The notes below the pieces were generated by a model that did not search any database, was not told the origin of the DNA, and saw nothing but the letters and a program-made list of their open reading frames with translations. A program made the translations under genes and the position numbers. DNA of 64,000 bases from positions 1-64,000 of the forward strand of contig JAFXLG010000036.1 in NCBI GenBank assembly GCA_017531305.1, given 5' to 3'. Of the stretch, positions 50,366-58,596 are shown piece after piece. The stretch comes from Alistipes sp. (lineage in GTDB: Bacteria > Bacteroidota > Bacteroidia > Bacteroidales > Rikenellaceae). Within the stretch, counting starts at the first letter, position 1; each line of letters opens with the position of its first letter.

Positions 50366-51691
50366 ATGCGAATCATCTTAACCATATTGCTGGTGTTGTT
50401 CCCCACGTTGTGGGTTGGTGCGCAGGAGCAGTCGGCGCAAAATGCAAATCAGCGTGTCGCGGAGTTTATTAACTCCTCGGATCTGGTTGCGCTCAGTGGT
50501 GAGTTACCCTCTTTGCGTGGACTGGTTGTCAAGCCGTTGCAGGCTCTGGCGGATGCTTTGGTGGCATACCATGAGGGTCGCCACGAGGATAGCAATAAAG
50601 CGATAGCCGAGCTGAGTGAATATGCTCCCGAGTTGGGTAGTGAGGTGGTGTTTAATATGCTGCAACTATCGGTCTATAACTACCTCATGTCGGAAAACTA
50701 TGCCGAGGGGGCTCAGATCGTTGATCTGATTTTGCAGACATTGCCCGAAGGCGACTCCACGGCGGAGAGTCGAGAATCTCTGGAGGCGACACAACGCTGG
50801 ATGAGTGCGCTTGCCGCAAAGGATAAGGTTGCGATCCTGCGCCCACAGACAGATGTTAGCGTACCTTTCGAGATTCGGGAGATGGGACGGGGCGAACATA
50901 TCATTGTTCGGCTCTCGACAAACGAAGGGCAAGTGCAACAGGAGGCGATTTTCGATACGGGTTGCAGTTTCTCAAATTTCATCTCAACCAAGGCTGCCGA
51001 GCGCATGGGTGTAGAGATTGTTGCCGAAGATATCATCGTCAGAGGCTTTGGCAAGGGTTATGCCCGTTTGGGAATCCTTCCCGAGGCAAAGTTGGGCGAT
51101 GTTACGATCAAGAATATGACGTTTCTGGTTGTGGATAAACTCGTGCCCGATAATGTTCAGGTGGATGGCATGTGCGATATGGTACTTGGCACACACGTTA
51201 TCCGCAAATTGGGCGAGACTCGCATCGAGGTTCAAGATAAACTCCTGCTCTTGCCTCAGGAGCAGAGCGTGGCTCCCCAGCGGCGCAATCTATTTTTCAA
51301 TGCAGGGCAATACTACCTGCTTTGTCGCGATGGCGAGGAGCAGTTGACCTTGCATTTCGATACGGGAAATGTCAAAACCCAACTATCGTCCAAATACTTT
51401 ACCCGCTTCCAATCTAAGGTCGAAGCCGAGGGCGGAGAGGTTGAGCGTTCACGCAGTGGCGGATTTGGCGGTGTTAAGTGGTGCGATGTGAGGACTCTAC
51501 CTAAAGTAAAACTTGAGGTGGAGCGCGAAACCATCAAGTTGGATAGCATCGCTGTCAACTTGCCCACGAATTATGAGGATGGCGAACTCTTTGTCGAAGA
51601 GTATGACGGCTCGGCAGGAGTCGATTTCATCACCTCGGCACAGAGGGTAACGCTCGATTTGAAGAGAATGTTTTTCAGAATTGATAAATAA
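50366..51691 (+). CDS. Exported retropepsin-like aspartic protease with two DTG motifs
   Basis: A 441-residue exported protein (N-terminal signal MRIILTILLVLFPTLWVGA). A helical, repeat-like N-terminal region covers about residues 20-165. The protease part holds two active-site sequences, IFDTGCSFSNFIS around residue 198 and LHFDTGNVKTQLSS around residue 330. The two lobes of a pepsin-like active site are thus present in one chain, although each lobe is of the bacterial gag-asp/retropepsin type. It lies between the metallo-hydrolase and an FkbM-type methyltransferase in the same run. Its target is unknown. Confidence 0.8.
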   Translation: MRIILTILLVLFPTLWVGAQEQSAQNANQRVAEFINSSDLVALSGELPSLRGLVVKPLQALADALVAYHEGRHEDSNKAIAELSEYAPELGSEVVFNMLQLSVYNYLMSENYAEGAQIVDLILQTLPEGDSTAESRESLEATQRWMSALAAKDKVAILRPQTDVSVPFEIREMGRGEHIIVRLSTNEGQVQQEAIFDTGCSFSNFISTKAAERMGVEIVAEDIIVRGFGKGYARLGILPEAKLGDVTIKNMTFLVVDKLVPDNVQVDGMCDMVLGTHVIRKLGETRIEVQDKLLLLPQEQSVAPQRRNLFFNAGQYYLLCRDGEEQLTLHFDTGNVKTQLSSKYFTRFQSKVEAEGGEVERSRSGGFGGVKWCDVRTLPKVKLEVERETIKLDSIAVNLPTNYEDGELFVEEYDGSAGVDFITSAQRVTLDLKRMFFRIDK

Positions 51692-51696
51692 CTTTT

Positions 51697-52437
51697 ATGG
51701 GGAAATTTCTACATCGCCTGCTTTATCGCGCGCTCTCATTGGAGAACTATCTGAGGGTGGTCAGCCGACTCTACTTCATCTTCTATCGGATGGGGTGGAA
51801 TCGTCACTCTCGCGCAATGGAGTATGCTTTTCACTTGCCAAAATTGGTCAGTCGGGGCGATCATGCGATAGATATCGGTGCTAATTTGGGATACTACACC
51901 GTGCCACTTGCCGACATGGTGGGCGATCAAGGCAGGGTCTATGCCGTAGAGCCTGTGCCTGTGATTTTCAGGGTGCTTGGGCGTAATGTAGGCTCTCGCA
52001 AGAATGTCACACTGCTGAATTATGCGTTGGGAGCTGAATCCAAACTTATCGAGATGGCAAACGACTCGGTTGCCGAGGCGGGATATTTCGGTACGGGGCG
52101 CAACTTTGTGAGTGGCGGAAAGCTCTCTACTCAAGCGGTGCGTTTCGAAGCGCAGATGGTCGAGGCGTATGAGTTGTTTAAGGATCTGGAGCGTGTGGAT
52201 TTCATCAAATGCGATATCGAAGGGTATGAGAGTGTGGTGATGCCACGACTTAAACCACTTTTAGCGAAGCATCATCCTACGGTGTTGATCGAGACCGATG
52301 GCGATACCCGTAAGCAGATGATTGCTATGTTTGCCGAGCTGGGCTATAGAGCCTATATGCTTCAGAATGGACAGGAGGTAGAACTCGACCCCGCAAGCGA
52401 TAAGGATATTATTTTTAGATATCAGCAAGATAAATGA
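51697..52437 (+). CDS. FkbM-family SAM-dependent methyltransferase
   Basis: A 246-residue methyltransferase. The SAM motif I is HAIDIGANLGYYTVPLAD, motif II is in VYAVEPVPVIFRVL, and the FkbM-typical VDFIKCDIEGYESVVMPRL follows around residue 170. Such enzymes often O-methylate sugars or lipids of the envelope. It starts 5 bp after the protease gene. Its stop overlaps the start of a 27-residue gene by ATGA. Confidence 0.87.
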   Translation: MGKFLHRLLYRALSLENYLRVVSRLYFIFYRMGWNRHSRAMEYAFHLPKLVSRGDHAIDIGANLGYYTVPLADMVGDQGRVYAVEPVPVIFRVLGRNVGSRKNVTLLNYALGAESKLIEMANDSVAEAGYFGTGRNFVSGGKLSTQAVRFEAQMVEAYELFKDLERVDFIKCDIEGYESVVMPRLKPLLAKHHPTVLIETDGDTRKQMIAMFAELGYRAYMLQNGQEVELDPASDKDIIFRYQQDK

Positions 52438-52517
52438 GTACGGAAAATGTTATAACGATCATTTTAGTCATTGCTTTTTTCGCATATCTATTAACTCAAG
52501 AAAATAAGACAAAATAA
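52434..52517 (+). CDS. 27-residue single-pass membrane peptide
   Basis: A very short frame starts at an ATG whose last bases overlap the FkbM stop (ATGA, 52434-52437). It encodes MSTENV, a hydrophobic helix of about 15 residues (ITIILVIAFFAYLLT), and the charged end QENKTK. The overlap implies translational coupling. A membrane helix with charged ends in so short a frame is unlikely by chance alone, but this remains a prediction. The space to trmD is 21 bp. Confidence 0.5.
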   Translation: MSTENVITIILVIAFFAYLLTQENKTK

Positions 52518-52538
52518 ATAAAGAAAAATAACCCACCC

Positions 52539-53213
52539 ATGAGAATCGATATTATTAGCGTTGTGCCTGAACTTTTGACCTCTCCACTCAACGAGTCGAT
52601 CCTAAAACGTGCGCAGGAGAAGGGTATGGTCGAGATTGTGATCCACAATCTGCACGACTATGCTCACGACAAGCGCAAGACTACCGATGACTATCCGTTT
52701 GGAGGTGAGGCTGGTATGGTAATGAAGTGCGAGCCTGTGTTCGAATTGATTGAGAAGCTGCAGTCGGAGCGCACCTATGACGAGATAATCTACACCTCGC
52801 CCGATGGCATCACATACAACCAGCATGAGGCAAATCGCCTCTCGATGTTGGAGAACATCATTATCCTTTGCGGTCATTACAAAGGCATCGACCACCGTAT
52901 CCGCGAGCATCTGATCACGCGCGAGATCTCCATCGGCGATTATGTCCTGACGGGTGGCGAGCTTGCCGCTTGTATCATTGCCGACTCTATCGTGCGTCTG
53001 ATCCCTGGTGCTATAGGTGATGAGGCTTCGGCTCTGTCGGATAGCTTCCAAGATAATCTTTTGGCACCTCCCGTATATACTCGCCCTGCGGAGTTCCGCG
53101 GCTGGCGAGTGCCCGATGTGTTGCTTTCGGGAAATTTCGCCCAGATCGAGAAGTGGCAAGAGGATCAGGCGTATGAGCGAACAAAACTGCTACGTCCAGA
53201 CCTTTTAGAGTAA
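52539..53213 (+). CDS. trmD: tRNA (guanine-37-N1)-methyltransferase
   Basis: Essential SPOUT-class enzyme that methylates G37 of tRNAs to prevent frameshifting. The 224-residue protein shows [13 protein letters not shown], the conserved [13 protein letters not shown], the knot sequence [14 protein letters not shown], and [14 protein letters not shown]. It ends with [18 protein letters not shown]. It stands inside an operon-like run, between the small peptide gene and a PNPOx-fold gene. Confidence 0.97.
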   Translation: MRIDIISVVPELLTSPLNESILKRAQEKGMVEIVIHNLHDYAHDKRKTTDDYPFGGEAGMVMKCEPVFELIEKLQSERTYDEIIYTSPDGITYNQHEANRLSMLENIIILCGHYKGIDHRIREHLITREISIGDYVLTGGELAACIIADSIVRLIPGAIGDEASALSDSFQDNLLAPPVYTRPAEFRGWRVPDVLLSGNFAQIEKWQEDQAYERTKLLRPDLLE

Positions 53214-53214
53214 A

Positions 53215-53228
53215 TTCAAAATTCAAAT
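53215..53228. repeat. Two copies of the TTCAAAA heptamer
   Basis: TTCAAAA (53215-53221) and TTCAAAT (53222-53228) fill the gap between trmD and the next ATG. The same heptamer is repeated four times at 54757-54784. Confidence 0.7.
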
Positions 53229-53636
53229 ATGGTAGAGCAGATCATAAAACTTATTGCCGAGAGTCAAATAGCTATACTCTGTTCGGTTGATGAGAATGGC
53301 TATCCCTGCGCTAAGGCGATGCTTGCGCCACGCCGTGTGAATGGCATGCGAGAGGTGTGGTTTTCAACAAATACATCCTCGCAGAGTGTTGAACGCTATC
53401 GGAATTGTAACAAAGCCTCTATATATTTCTACAATGCAACAACGTTTCAGGGCGTTATGTTGCGCGGAACAATAGAGATACTTGAGGATGCTCAAACCAA
53501 AGAAGAGTTGTGGCAAGATGGTGACGAACTATATTATCCAAATGGTATCACTGATCCCGACTATTGTGTTTTACATTTTACAGCCGACAATGCACGATAT
53601 TATGCAGATTTTTGCTCTACAGAAATAAAATTATAG
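53229..53636 (+). CDS. Pyridoxamine-5'-phosphate-oxidase-fold (flavin split-barrel) protein
   Basis: A 135-residue protein of the general-stress-protein-26/PNPOx-like group that binds FMN or F420-like flavins. The pattern is IAILCSVDENGYPCAKAMLAP, REVWFSTNTSSQSVERYRN and KASIYFYNATTFQGVMLRG. It appears more AT-rich than its neighbours (for example its 3' half), and a heptamer repeat lies directly before it. It may be a later insertion between trmD and lpxB. Four bp separate it from lpxB. Confidence 0.85.
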   Translation: MVEQIIKLIAESQIAILCSVDENGYPCAKAMLAPRRVNGMREVWFSTNTSSQSVERYRNCNKASIYFYNATTFQGVMLRGTIEILEDAQTKEELWQDGDELYYPNGITDPDYCVLHFTADNARYYADFCSTEIKL

Positions 53637-53640
53637 ACAA

Positions 53641-54897
53641 ATGAAATATTATATTATTGCAGGTGAGCCTTCGGGCGATTTGCATGGCTCAAACCTGATG
53701 AAGGGAATCCTTAAGAGCGATCCCGAGGCAGAGTTCCGCTTTTGCGGAGGAGATATGATGTCAGCGGTGGGTGGAAAGGAGAATCTATTGAAGCACTACC
53801 GCGAGATGTCGTTCTTCGGCTTTGTGCAGGTGGCTGCGAATCTACGCACGATCTTCAGCCAGATGGCTGAGTGCCAGCGCGATATCATGGCTTTTGAGCC
53901 CGATGTGGTGATTCTGATCGACTACCCTGGGTTCAACCTTAAGATAGCCAAGTTCTGTAAGCAGCACTCCATTCCTGTGCATTACTATATCGCCCCCAAG
54001 GTGTGGGCGTGGAAGGAGAGACGCGTAAAGCAACTGCGTAAGTGGGTTGACCGCCTCTACATCATCTTCCCATTCGAGAAGGAGTATTTCCCCAAGAAGG
54101 GCATTGAGCCTCATTTCGAGGGTAACCCTTTGATGGATGCCATTGCCGAGCGTTGTGCCGCAGCCCCTTCGGAGGCGGAGTTTAGGGCGGAGCATGGCTT
54201 GGATGAAAGACCTATCGTAGCTCTTTTGGCGGGTAGCCGTGTGAGCGAGATCAAGGCTAATCTCAACTTCATGGCACGTTTGGCGGGGCGTGTGCCCGAT
54301 CGTCAGTTTGTCGTGGCGGGAGTGTCGTGGATCGAGCGCGAGTGGTATGAGCGATATACCGAAAATATGCCTATCAAGTTTGTCTGCGACAAGACCTACG
54401 AGTTGTTGCAGATCTCCGAAGCAGCGGTGGTGACATCGGGTACAGCGACTCTGGAGACTGCCTTGATCGGTATCCCCGAAGTGGTGGTGTATGGTATTCC
54501 ATGGCTTTACGAGAAGGTGAAGCCATATCTGTTGAAGATTCCGTTTGTGTCGTTGGTGAATCTGAATATGGGGCGCGAAGTAGTGCGCGAGATGGTGGTG
54601 TATAACCCATCGGTGGATGATGCCGAGTTGGAGTTGCGCTCGATTATGATTGGTGGTAAAAAGCGCGAGCAGATGTTGCGAGATTTGACGAGTTGCGTAC
54701 CATTATCGGTGGCGCGGGCGCAAGTGATAGATTTGCCAAAGACATTGTCAAGACAATTCAAAATTCAAAACTCAAAACTCAAAATTAGACTGTTGTACCG
54801 CAAATATGGGAAACGCTCAACTACTACTCGAACCATTGCTACATTTGGCGATTGTCGTGCCTATGCTTCTAATTTTTATCAAAGAGCATACGCTTAA
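53641..54897 (+). CDS. lpxB: Lipid-A-disaccharide synthase with an anomalous C-terminal extension
   Basis: Peripheral membrane glycosyltransferase that joins UDP-2,3-diacylglucosamine and lipid X to make the lipid A disaccharide. Core motifs are IAGEPSGDLHGSNLM, FCGGDMMSAVGG, LIDYPGFNLKIAKFCK, YYIAPKVWAWKERRVKQL, EGNPLMDAI, LLAGSRVSEI and TSGTATLETALIG. The family usually ends near residue 370-380, but this frame runs to 418. The last roughly 45 residues come from a TTCAAAA/CTCAAAA heptamer array (QFKIQNSKLKIRL) and then from the start of the next gene in another frame. The natural stop was probably lost. Confidence 0.95.
   Translation: MKYYIIAGEPSGDLHGSNLMKGILKSDPEAEFRFCGGDMMSAVGGKENLLKHYREMSFFGFVQVAANLRTIFSQMAECQRDIMAFEPDVVILIDYPGFNLKIAKFCKQHSIPVHYYIAPKVWAWKERRVKQLRKWVDRLYIIFPFEKEYFPKKGIEPHFEGNPLMDAIAERCAAAPSEAEFRAEHGLDERPIVALLAGSRVSEIKANLNFMARLAGRVPDRQFVVAGVSWIEREWYERYTENMPIKFVCDKTYELLQISEAAVVTSGTATLETALIGIPEVVVYGIPWLYEKVKPYLLKIPFVSLVNLNMGREVVREMVVYNPSVDDAELELRSIMIGGKKREQMLRDLTSCVPLSVARAQVIDLPKTLSRQFKIQNSKLKIRLLYRKYGKRSTTTRTIATFGDCRAYASNFYQRAYA
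54757..54784. repeat. Four tandem heptamers (TTCAAAA x2, CTCAAAA x2) in the 3' end of lpxB
   Basis: Uninterrupted units at 54757, 54764, 54771 and 54778. Gain or loss of a 7-nt unit changes the reading frame of lpxB downstream. The array is 22 bp before the start of the CPBP gene. Confidence 0.85.
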
Positions 54898-55546
54898 GAA
54901 TTATCTCCGCATATTGACAATAGCCTTTTGTTATCTGATATGTTACGTTGCGCTCACATTGCAATACCATTTCGATTGCTTCAATATAATCAATGGCAAT
55001 TGGAATTGGGATGGCAAAATTTATTCGATAGTGTGCGGTGTGGTCTTTTATTTCGCCTTCCGCCGTCAGTTTTGCGAAAATAACTTCTTTACGCTGCGTC
55101 AGAATAAAGAGGGCTTACGTGCAGCTCTGTGGGTTGCATTTGCGGTGATTGCTGTTCAGACACTTTTGGGCGCGCTGGGAGGTATGATCTCTGGCGGTGT
55201 GGAGTTTAATCTTGAGAGGTTGCTTTTCCAGCTGTCGATGCCAGGCATAGATGAGGAGATAATGTTTCGTGGAGTTCTGCTTGGACTAATGTGCAGTGCG
55301 CTTCGAACGGTGGGTGCTGCGTGGCGGAATCCCGCTATTGTGATTAATGGCGTTTTGTTTGGGTTGGTACACTCCCTCTCATTCGTTGATGGTTCGTTGC
55401 AGTTTAATGTTGCGCCTTTCATCTGGACAGGTATGATAGGTTATGCACTTTCGTATATTACGTTGCGCACGCGAAGTATCCTGATCCCGATGCTGACTCA
55501 TAACCTCTGCAACTTTTTCAATAATGTGGCGTCAATGATATTTTAA
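54806..55546 (+). CDS. CPBP-family intramembrane metalloprotease
   Basis: A 246-residue membrane protein with about seven hydrophobic segments. The CAAX-protease/bacteriocin-processing (CPBP, Abi) motifs are complete: EEIMFRGVLLG (EExxxR) around residue 150, FGLVHSLSF (FxxxH) around 190, and HNLCNFFNN (HxxxN) near 235. Roles in the family include prenyl-protein or peptide processing and immunity to bacteriocins. Its first 92 bp overlap the extended lpxB frame. Confidence 0.88.
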   Translation: MGNAQLLLEPLLHLAIVVPMLLIFIKEHTLKNYLRILTIAFCYLICYVALTLQYHFDCFNIINGNWNWDGKIYSIVCGVVFYFAFRRQFCENNFFTLRQNKEGLRAALWVAFAVIAVQTLLGALGGMISGGVEFNLERLLFQLSMPGIDEEIMFRGVLLGLMCSALRTVGAAWRNPAIVINGVLFGLVHSLSFVDGSLQFNVAPFIWTGMIGYALSYITLRTRSILIPMLTHNLCNFFNNVASMIF

Positions 55547-55556
55547 AGATTGGAAT

Positions 55557-55859
55557 ATGTTTCTCGGAGCTGTGATTTTTGCCATAGTATGGTGCTTGAT
55601 TGCCCTGTTTTTGCGCCGTTATCCCGAAACAATGTCGGGCTATAACACCATGTCGGAAGCTAAGCGCGAAAAGATAGATATTCATAAAATCGGACGCCTG
55701 ATATCGAATGCCATGTTTGCGGGAATCCCCTCGGTGCTCCTCTCGCCACTGATGCCAAACCTTGATCTCTACACCCTGTTGCTCTGCTGGATCCCTTGCG
55801 GAATAGTTTTGGCGGCGGGGATATATGTAAATGTAAGAAAAAAGAAATTTGAAAAATAG
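55557..55859 (+). CDS. DUF3784 small membrane protein
   Basis: A 100-residue protein with three hydrophobic segments (about 2-18, 52-70 and 73-90). Between the first two is the family signature RRYPETMSGYNTMSEAKREK. It is followed 2 bp later by the FAH-family gene. Function unknown. Confidence 0.82.
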   Translation: MFLGAVIFAIVWCLIALFLRRYPETMSGYNTMSEAKREKIDIHKIGRLISNAMFAGIPSVLLSPLMPNLDLYTLLLCWIPCGIVLAAGIYVNVRKKKFEK

Positions 55860-55861
55860 AT

Positions 55862-56485
55862 ATGAAGATAATCTGTATTGGTCGCAATTATGCGGCGCAC
55901 GCAGCCGAGCTCAATGACGGCGCAGAAATTCCAAAGGAGCCGCTATTCTTTCTGAAACCCGATACGGCTTTGCTCCGTAACAACGATCCTTTCTATATCC
56001 CTTCGTTCTCCAAGGAGGTGCATTATGAGTGCGAGTTGGTCGTAAAGATCAACCGCTTGGCAAAGTGCATAGATCCTAAATTTGCTTCGCGATGCTACGA
56101 GGAGGTGGGCTTAGGTATAGATTTTACGGCGCGCGATCTCCAGCGTGAGGCTATTCAGAAGGGCTTGCCGTGGGAGTTGTGTAAGGGGTTTGACCACTCG
56201 GCAGCTTTGTCGCCAGAATTCGTTTCGCTCGCGGAGTTGGGTGGCGATGTGCAGAATCTGGAGTTTGAGATGGAGCTCAATGGTGAAATCCGCCAGCGAG
56301 GTCTGACGCGCGAAATGCTCTTTACGGTGGATCAGATCATTAGCCACGTTTCGAAATATATGACTCTGAAAATTGGCGATCTAATCTTTACGGGTACTCC
56401 CGTAGGTGTCGGAGCTGTGCATGGCGGTGACAATATCAAGGCACGTCTGGGCGGCAGGACTTTGTTGGATTTTGATGTAAGATAG
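55862..56485 (+). CDS. Fumarylacetoacetate-hydrolase-family protein (acylpyruvase type)
   Basis: Mg2+-dependent hydrolase or decarboxylase of 2-oxo acids, 207 residues. CIGRNYAAHAAEL opens the fold. Metal ligands are in HYECELVVKI (Glu pair) and GLGIDFTARDLQ (Asp). KGFDHSAALSPEF and FTGTPVGVGAVHGGD follow. The length and N-terminus fit YcgM/acylpyruvate hydrolases, and oxaloacetate decarboxylase activity is also possible. It lies 4 bp before maf. Confidence 0.9.
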   Translation: MKIICIGRNYAAHAAELNDGAEIPKEPLFFLKPDTALLRNNDPFYIPSFSKEVHYECELVVKINRLAKCIDPKFASRCYEEVGLGIDFTARDLQREAIQKGLPWELCKGFDHSAALSPEFVSLAELGGDVQNLEFEMELNGEIRQRGLTREMLFTVDQIISHVSKYMTLKIGDLIFTGTPVGVGAVHGGDNIKARLGGRTLLDFDVR

Positions 56486-56489
56486 GGGT

Positions 56490-57080
56490 ATGTTGCTGCA
56501 CGAAAAATTGAAGGATTGGAACCTGATTCTGGCTTCGCAGTCGCCACGCCGCCGACAGCTATTGCAGGATGCGGGGTTGTCGTTTCAGCTCGCACCACGT
56601 TTCGAGTGCGAGGAGACCTATGCCGAGAGTATGCCCAAAGAGCAGGTGGCAGAGTATCTCTCGCGCCTAAAGAGCGAGGCATATCCCCATATGCTTGGCG
56701 AGCGAGATGTGCTACTTACTGCCGACACCGTGGTGGTGGCTTCGGGGCGCGTGTTGGGCAAGCCTGCGGATCGTGAAGATGCAATCGAGATGATAGCTCT
56801 GCTTTCGGGGCATGAGCATCAGGTTATTACGGGCGTTACGCTGCGCAAGAAGCAGTCGGTGGTGAGTTTTTCTGCTTTGTCGAAGGTGCGCTTTAGAGGG
56901 CTTAGAGCTGAGGAGATAGAGTATTATGTCGATACCTACTCGCCCATGGATAAGGCTGGAGCCTACGGCATACAGGAGTGGATCGGCTATGTGGGTATTG
57001 AATCTATCGAAGGCTCGTTCTATAATGTGATGGGCTTACCCGTGCAGCGACTCTATTGCGAGTTAGAGAGGTTTTTGTAA
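56490..57080 (+). CDS. maf: Maf-like nucleoside triphosphate pyrophosphatase
   Basis: House-cleaning enzyme that hydrolyses non-canonical or dTTP/UTP-type nucleotides to monophosphates. It is 196 residues. The motif LASQSPRRRQLLQDAGL lies near the N-terminus, the catalytic Asp is in LLTADTVVVASGRVLGKP, and SGHEHQVITGVTL and DKAGAYGIQEW follow. The form fits the YhdE subfamily. It is the last gene of the + run that began at rlmD, and a terminator follows. Confidence 0.93.
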   Translation: MLLHEKLKDWNLILASQSPRRRQLLQDAGLSFQLAPRFECEETYAESMPKEQVAEYLSRLKSEAYPHMLGERDVLLTADTVVVASGRVLGKPADREDAIEMIALLSGHEHQVITGVTLRKKQSVVSFSALSKVRFRGLRAEEIEYYVDTYSPMDKAGAYGIQEWIGYVGIESIEGSFYNVMGLPVQRLYCELERFL

Positions 57081-57100
57081 TAGTTATACAACTTCAAAGT

Positions 57101-57140
57101 AAAGAGGTTGCCTGATACACCTTCGAGCAACCTCTTTTTA
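57101..57140. terminator. Bidirectional terminator between maf and rodA
   Basis: An 11-bp perfect stem, AAAGAGGTTGC (57101-57111) / GCAACCTCTTT (57127-57137), is followed by further T residues. Confidence 0.9.
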
Positions 57141-57144
57141 CTTC

Positions 57145-58596
57145 TTATCGGATTGACATGGCTCCCTTGCGCGGTGAGGCATCCAGACGTATGGCGACAA
57201 AGACCAAGATGGTGAATGCCACCAGCGAGGAGCCTCCGTAGCTAAGGAATGGTAATGGAATACCCATCACGGGGATCAGACCTACCGTCATACCTATATT
57301 TACAAGTGCATGGAACAGCAGAATCGAAGCCACGCAATAGCTATATATTCGGCTGAATGGCTCTTGTTGTCGCTCGCCCATCTTCATCAGTCGTAGGATC
57401 AAGCCGCAAAGCAACGCCATGACAATCATTGCTCCGATAAAACCCCACTCCTCACCTACGGTGCAGAAGATAAAGTCGGTATGTTTCTCAGGTACAAAGT
57501 TGTATTTGATCTGTGTACCCTCCATAAATCCCTTGCCGAAGAGTCCGCCTGAGCCGATGGCGATTTTCGATTGGTTGACGTTATAGTCCACGCCACTCGG
57601 ATCGTTGATGATGCCCAAGAAGCTGAGGATTCGCTCCTTCTGGTGAGGCTTCAGGACCGACTCAAAGATCACATCGGCAGTAGGCACAAAGAGCATCGAA
57701 CCGACAAAGAGTGCCAACGTAAGGAAGATGGATGTGAGATTCTTCTTGATGGCAAAAATCGCAGCAACGATAACTCCTATGATGGTACAGATAATCAACG
57801 AAGAGTATCCACTCAGCTCTCCATCCCAAAAAATTGCCGAGACGCCGTAGAGCAGCAGCGATGACATGGCGATGGCTGCCACGAAGATAATATGTGTGCG
57901 CCAATATCCGCCGATCATCATTGCATTGGAGATGCTAAAGAGCAGAATTAGCACGATGAGCAGAATCATGGGCGAGAATAGGAACGAGAAGATAAAGAGC
58001 GTGGCAACCATGATAATGGGGATACACAGCCACTTGTTCAAACCCTCGCGGTAAAGCACTATGATAAACGAGCATAGCACCACACCCGAACCCGTATCGT
58101 TCTGCATGATGATGATGGCAAGTGGCAGGAGTATGATCGAAGCCACGCGAATCAAATCGCCGATACGTTTTATGGAGAAGGTGTAGTTACTCATCAGTCG
58201 CGCCACAGCCAATGCCGTAGCGATTTTGGCAAACTCGGCAGGCTGAAAACGGAACGATCCGAACTCAAACCACGCTTTGGCACCATTGACCTCTCGACCA
58301 AATGCCAATACCGCCAGCAGCGGGATAATACCCAAGGCGTAGGCGTAGTAGGAGTACATATGATAGTAGCGCGAATCGAGCAGCAGGATAGCCAGCGCAA
58401 TGGTGTATGCTGCGCCCATCCATACCACCTGCTTGATGTAGAAGTGCTGGAATGAGAAGAAACCCTCGATCGAGTCGTCAAACGAAGCCGAGGTGATGAC
58501 CACCAATCCGCACATGGTGAGCAGGATGTAGAGCAGAACCGCTACACGATCCACACCCTCGAAGAGCGAAGCCTTATGTATGTTATTTCCTGTCAT
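57145..58596 (-). CDS. rodA: Rod-shape SEDS glycosyltransferase RodA
   Basis: Integral membrane peptidoglycan polymerase that works with PBP2 in lateral wall growth. At 483 residues it is longer than E. coli RodA (370). The extra length is two or three added hydrophobic segments around residues 235-310. SEDS signatures are FRFQPAEFAKIATALAVARL (including the PAE motif), QNDTGSGVVLCSFI, and at the C-terminus VGLIPVMGIPLPFLSYGGSS. It overlaps mrdA by 14 bp, so the polymerase and transpeptidase are translationally coupled. Confidence 0.96.
   Translation of the reverse strand: MTGNNIHKASLFEGVDRVAVLLYILLTMCGLVVITSASFDDSIEGFFSFQHFYIKQVVWMGAAYTIALAILLLDSRYYHMYSYYAYALGIIPLLAVLAFGREVNGAKAWFEFGSFRFQPAEFAKIATALAVARLMSNYTFSIKRIGDLIRVASIILLPLAIIIMQNDTGSGVVLCSFIIVLYREGLNKWLCIPIIMVATLFIFSFLFSPMILLIVLILLFSISNAMMIGGYWRTHIIFVAAIAMSSLLLYGVSAIFWDGELSGYSSLIICTIIGVIVAAIFAIKKNLTSIFLTLALFVGSMLFVPTADVIFESVLKPHQKERILSFLGIINDPSGVDYNVNQSKIAIGSGGLFGKGFMEGTQIKYNFVPEKHTDFIFCTVGEEWGFIGAMIVMALLCGLILRLMKMGERQQEPFSRIYSYCVASILLFHALVNIGMTVGLIPVMGIPLPFLSYGGSSLVAFTILVFVAIRLDASPRKGAMSIR

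Noticed and set aside
20233..57099. Shared 14-mer TATACAACTTCAAA before the terminators at 20252 and 57101
   Set aside because: A repeated 14-mer is expected several times by chance in 64 kb, and no wider similarity exists around the two copies.
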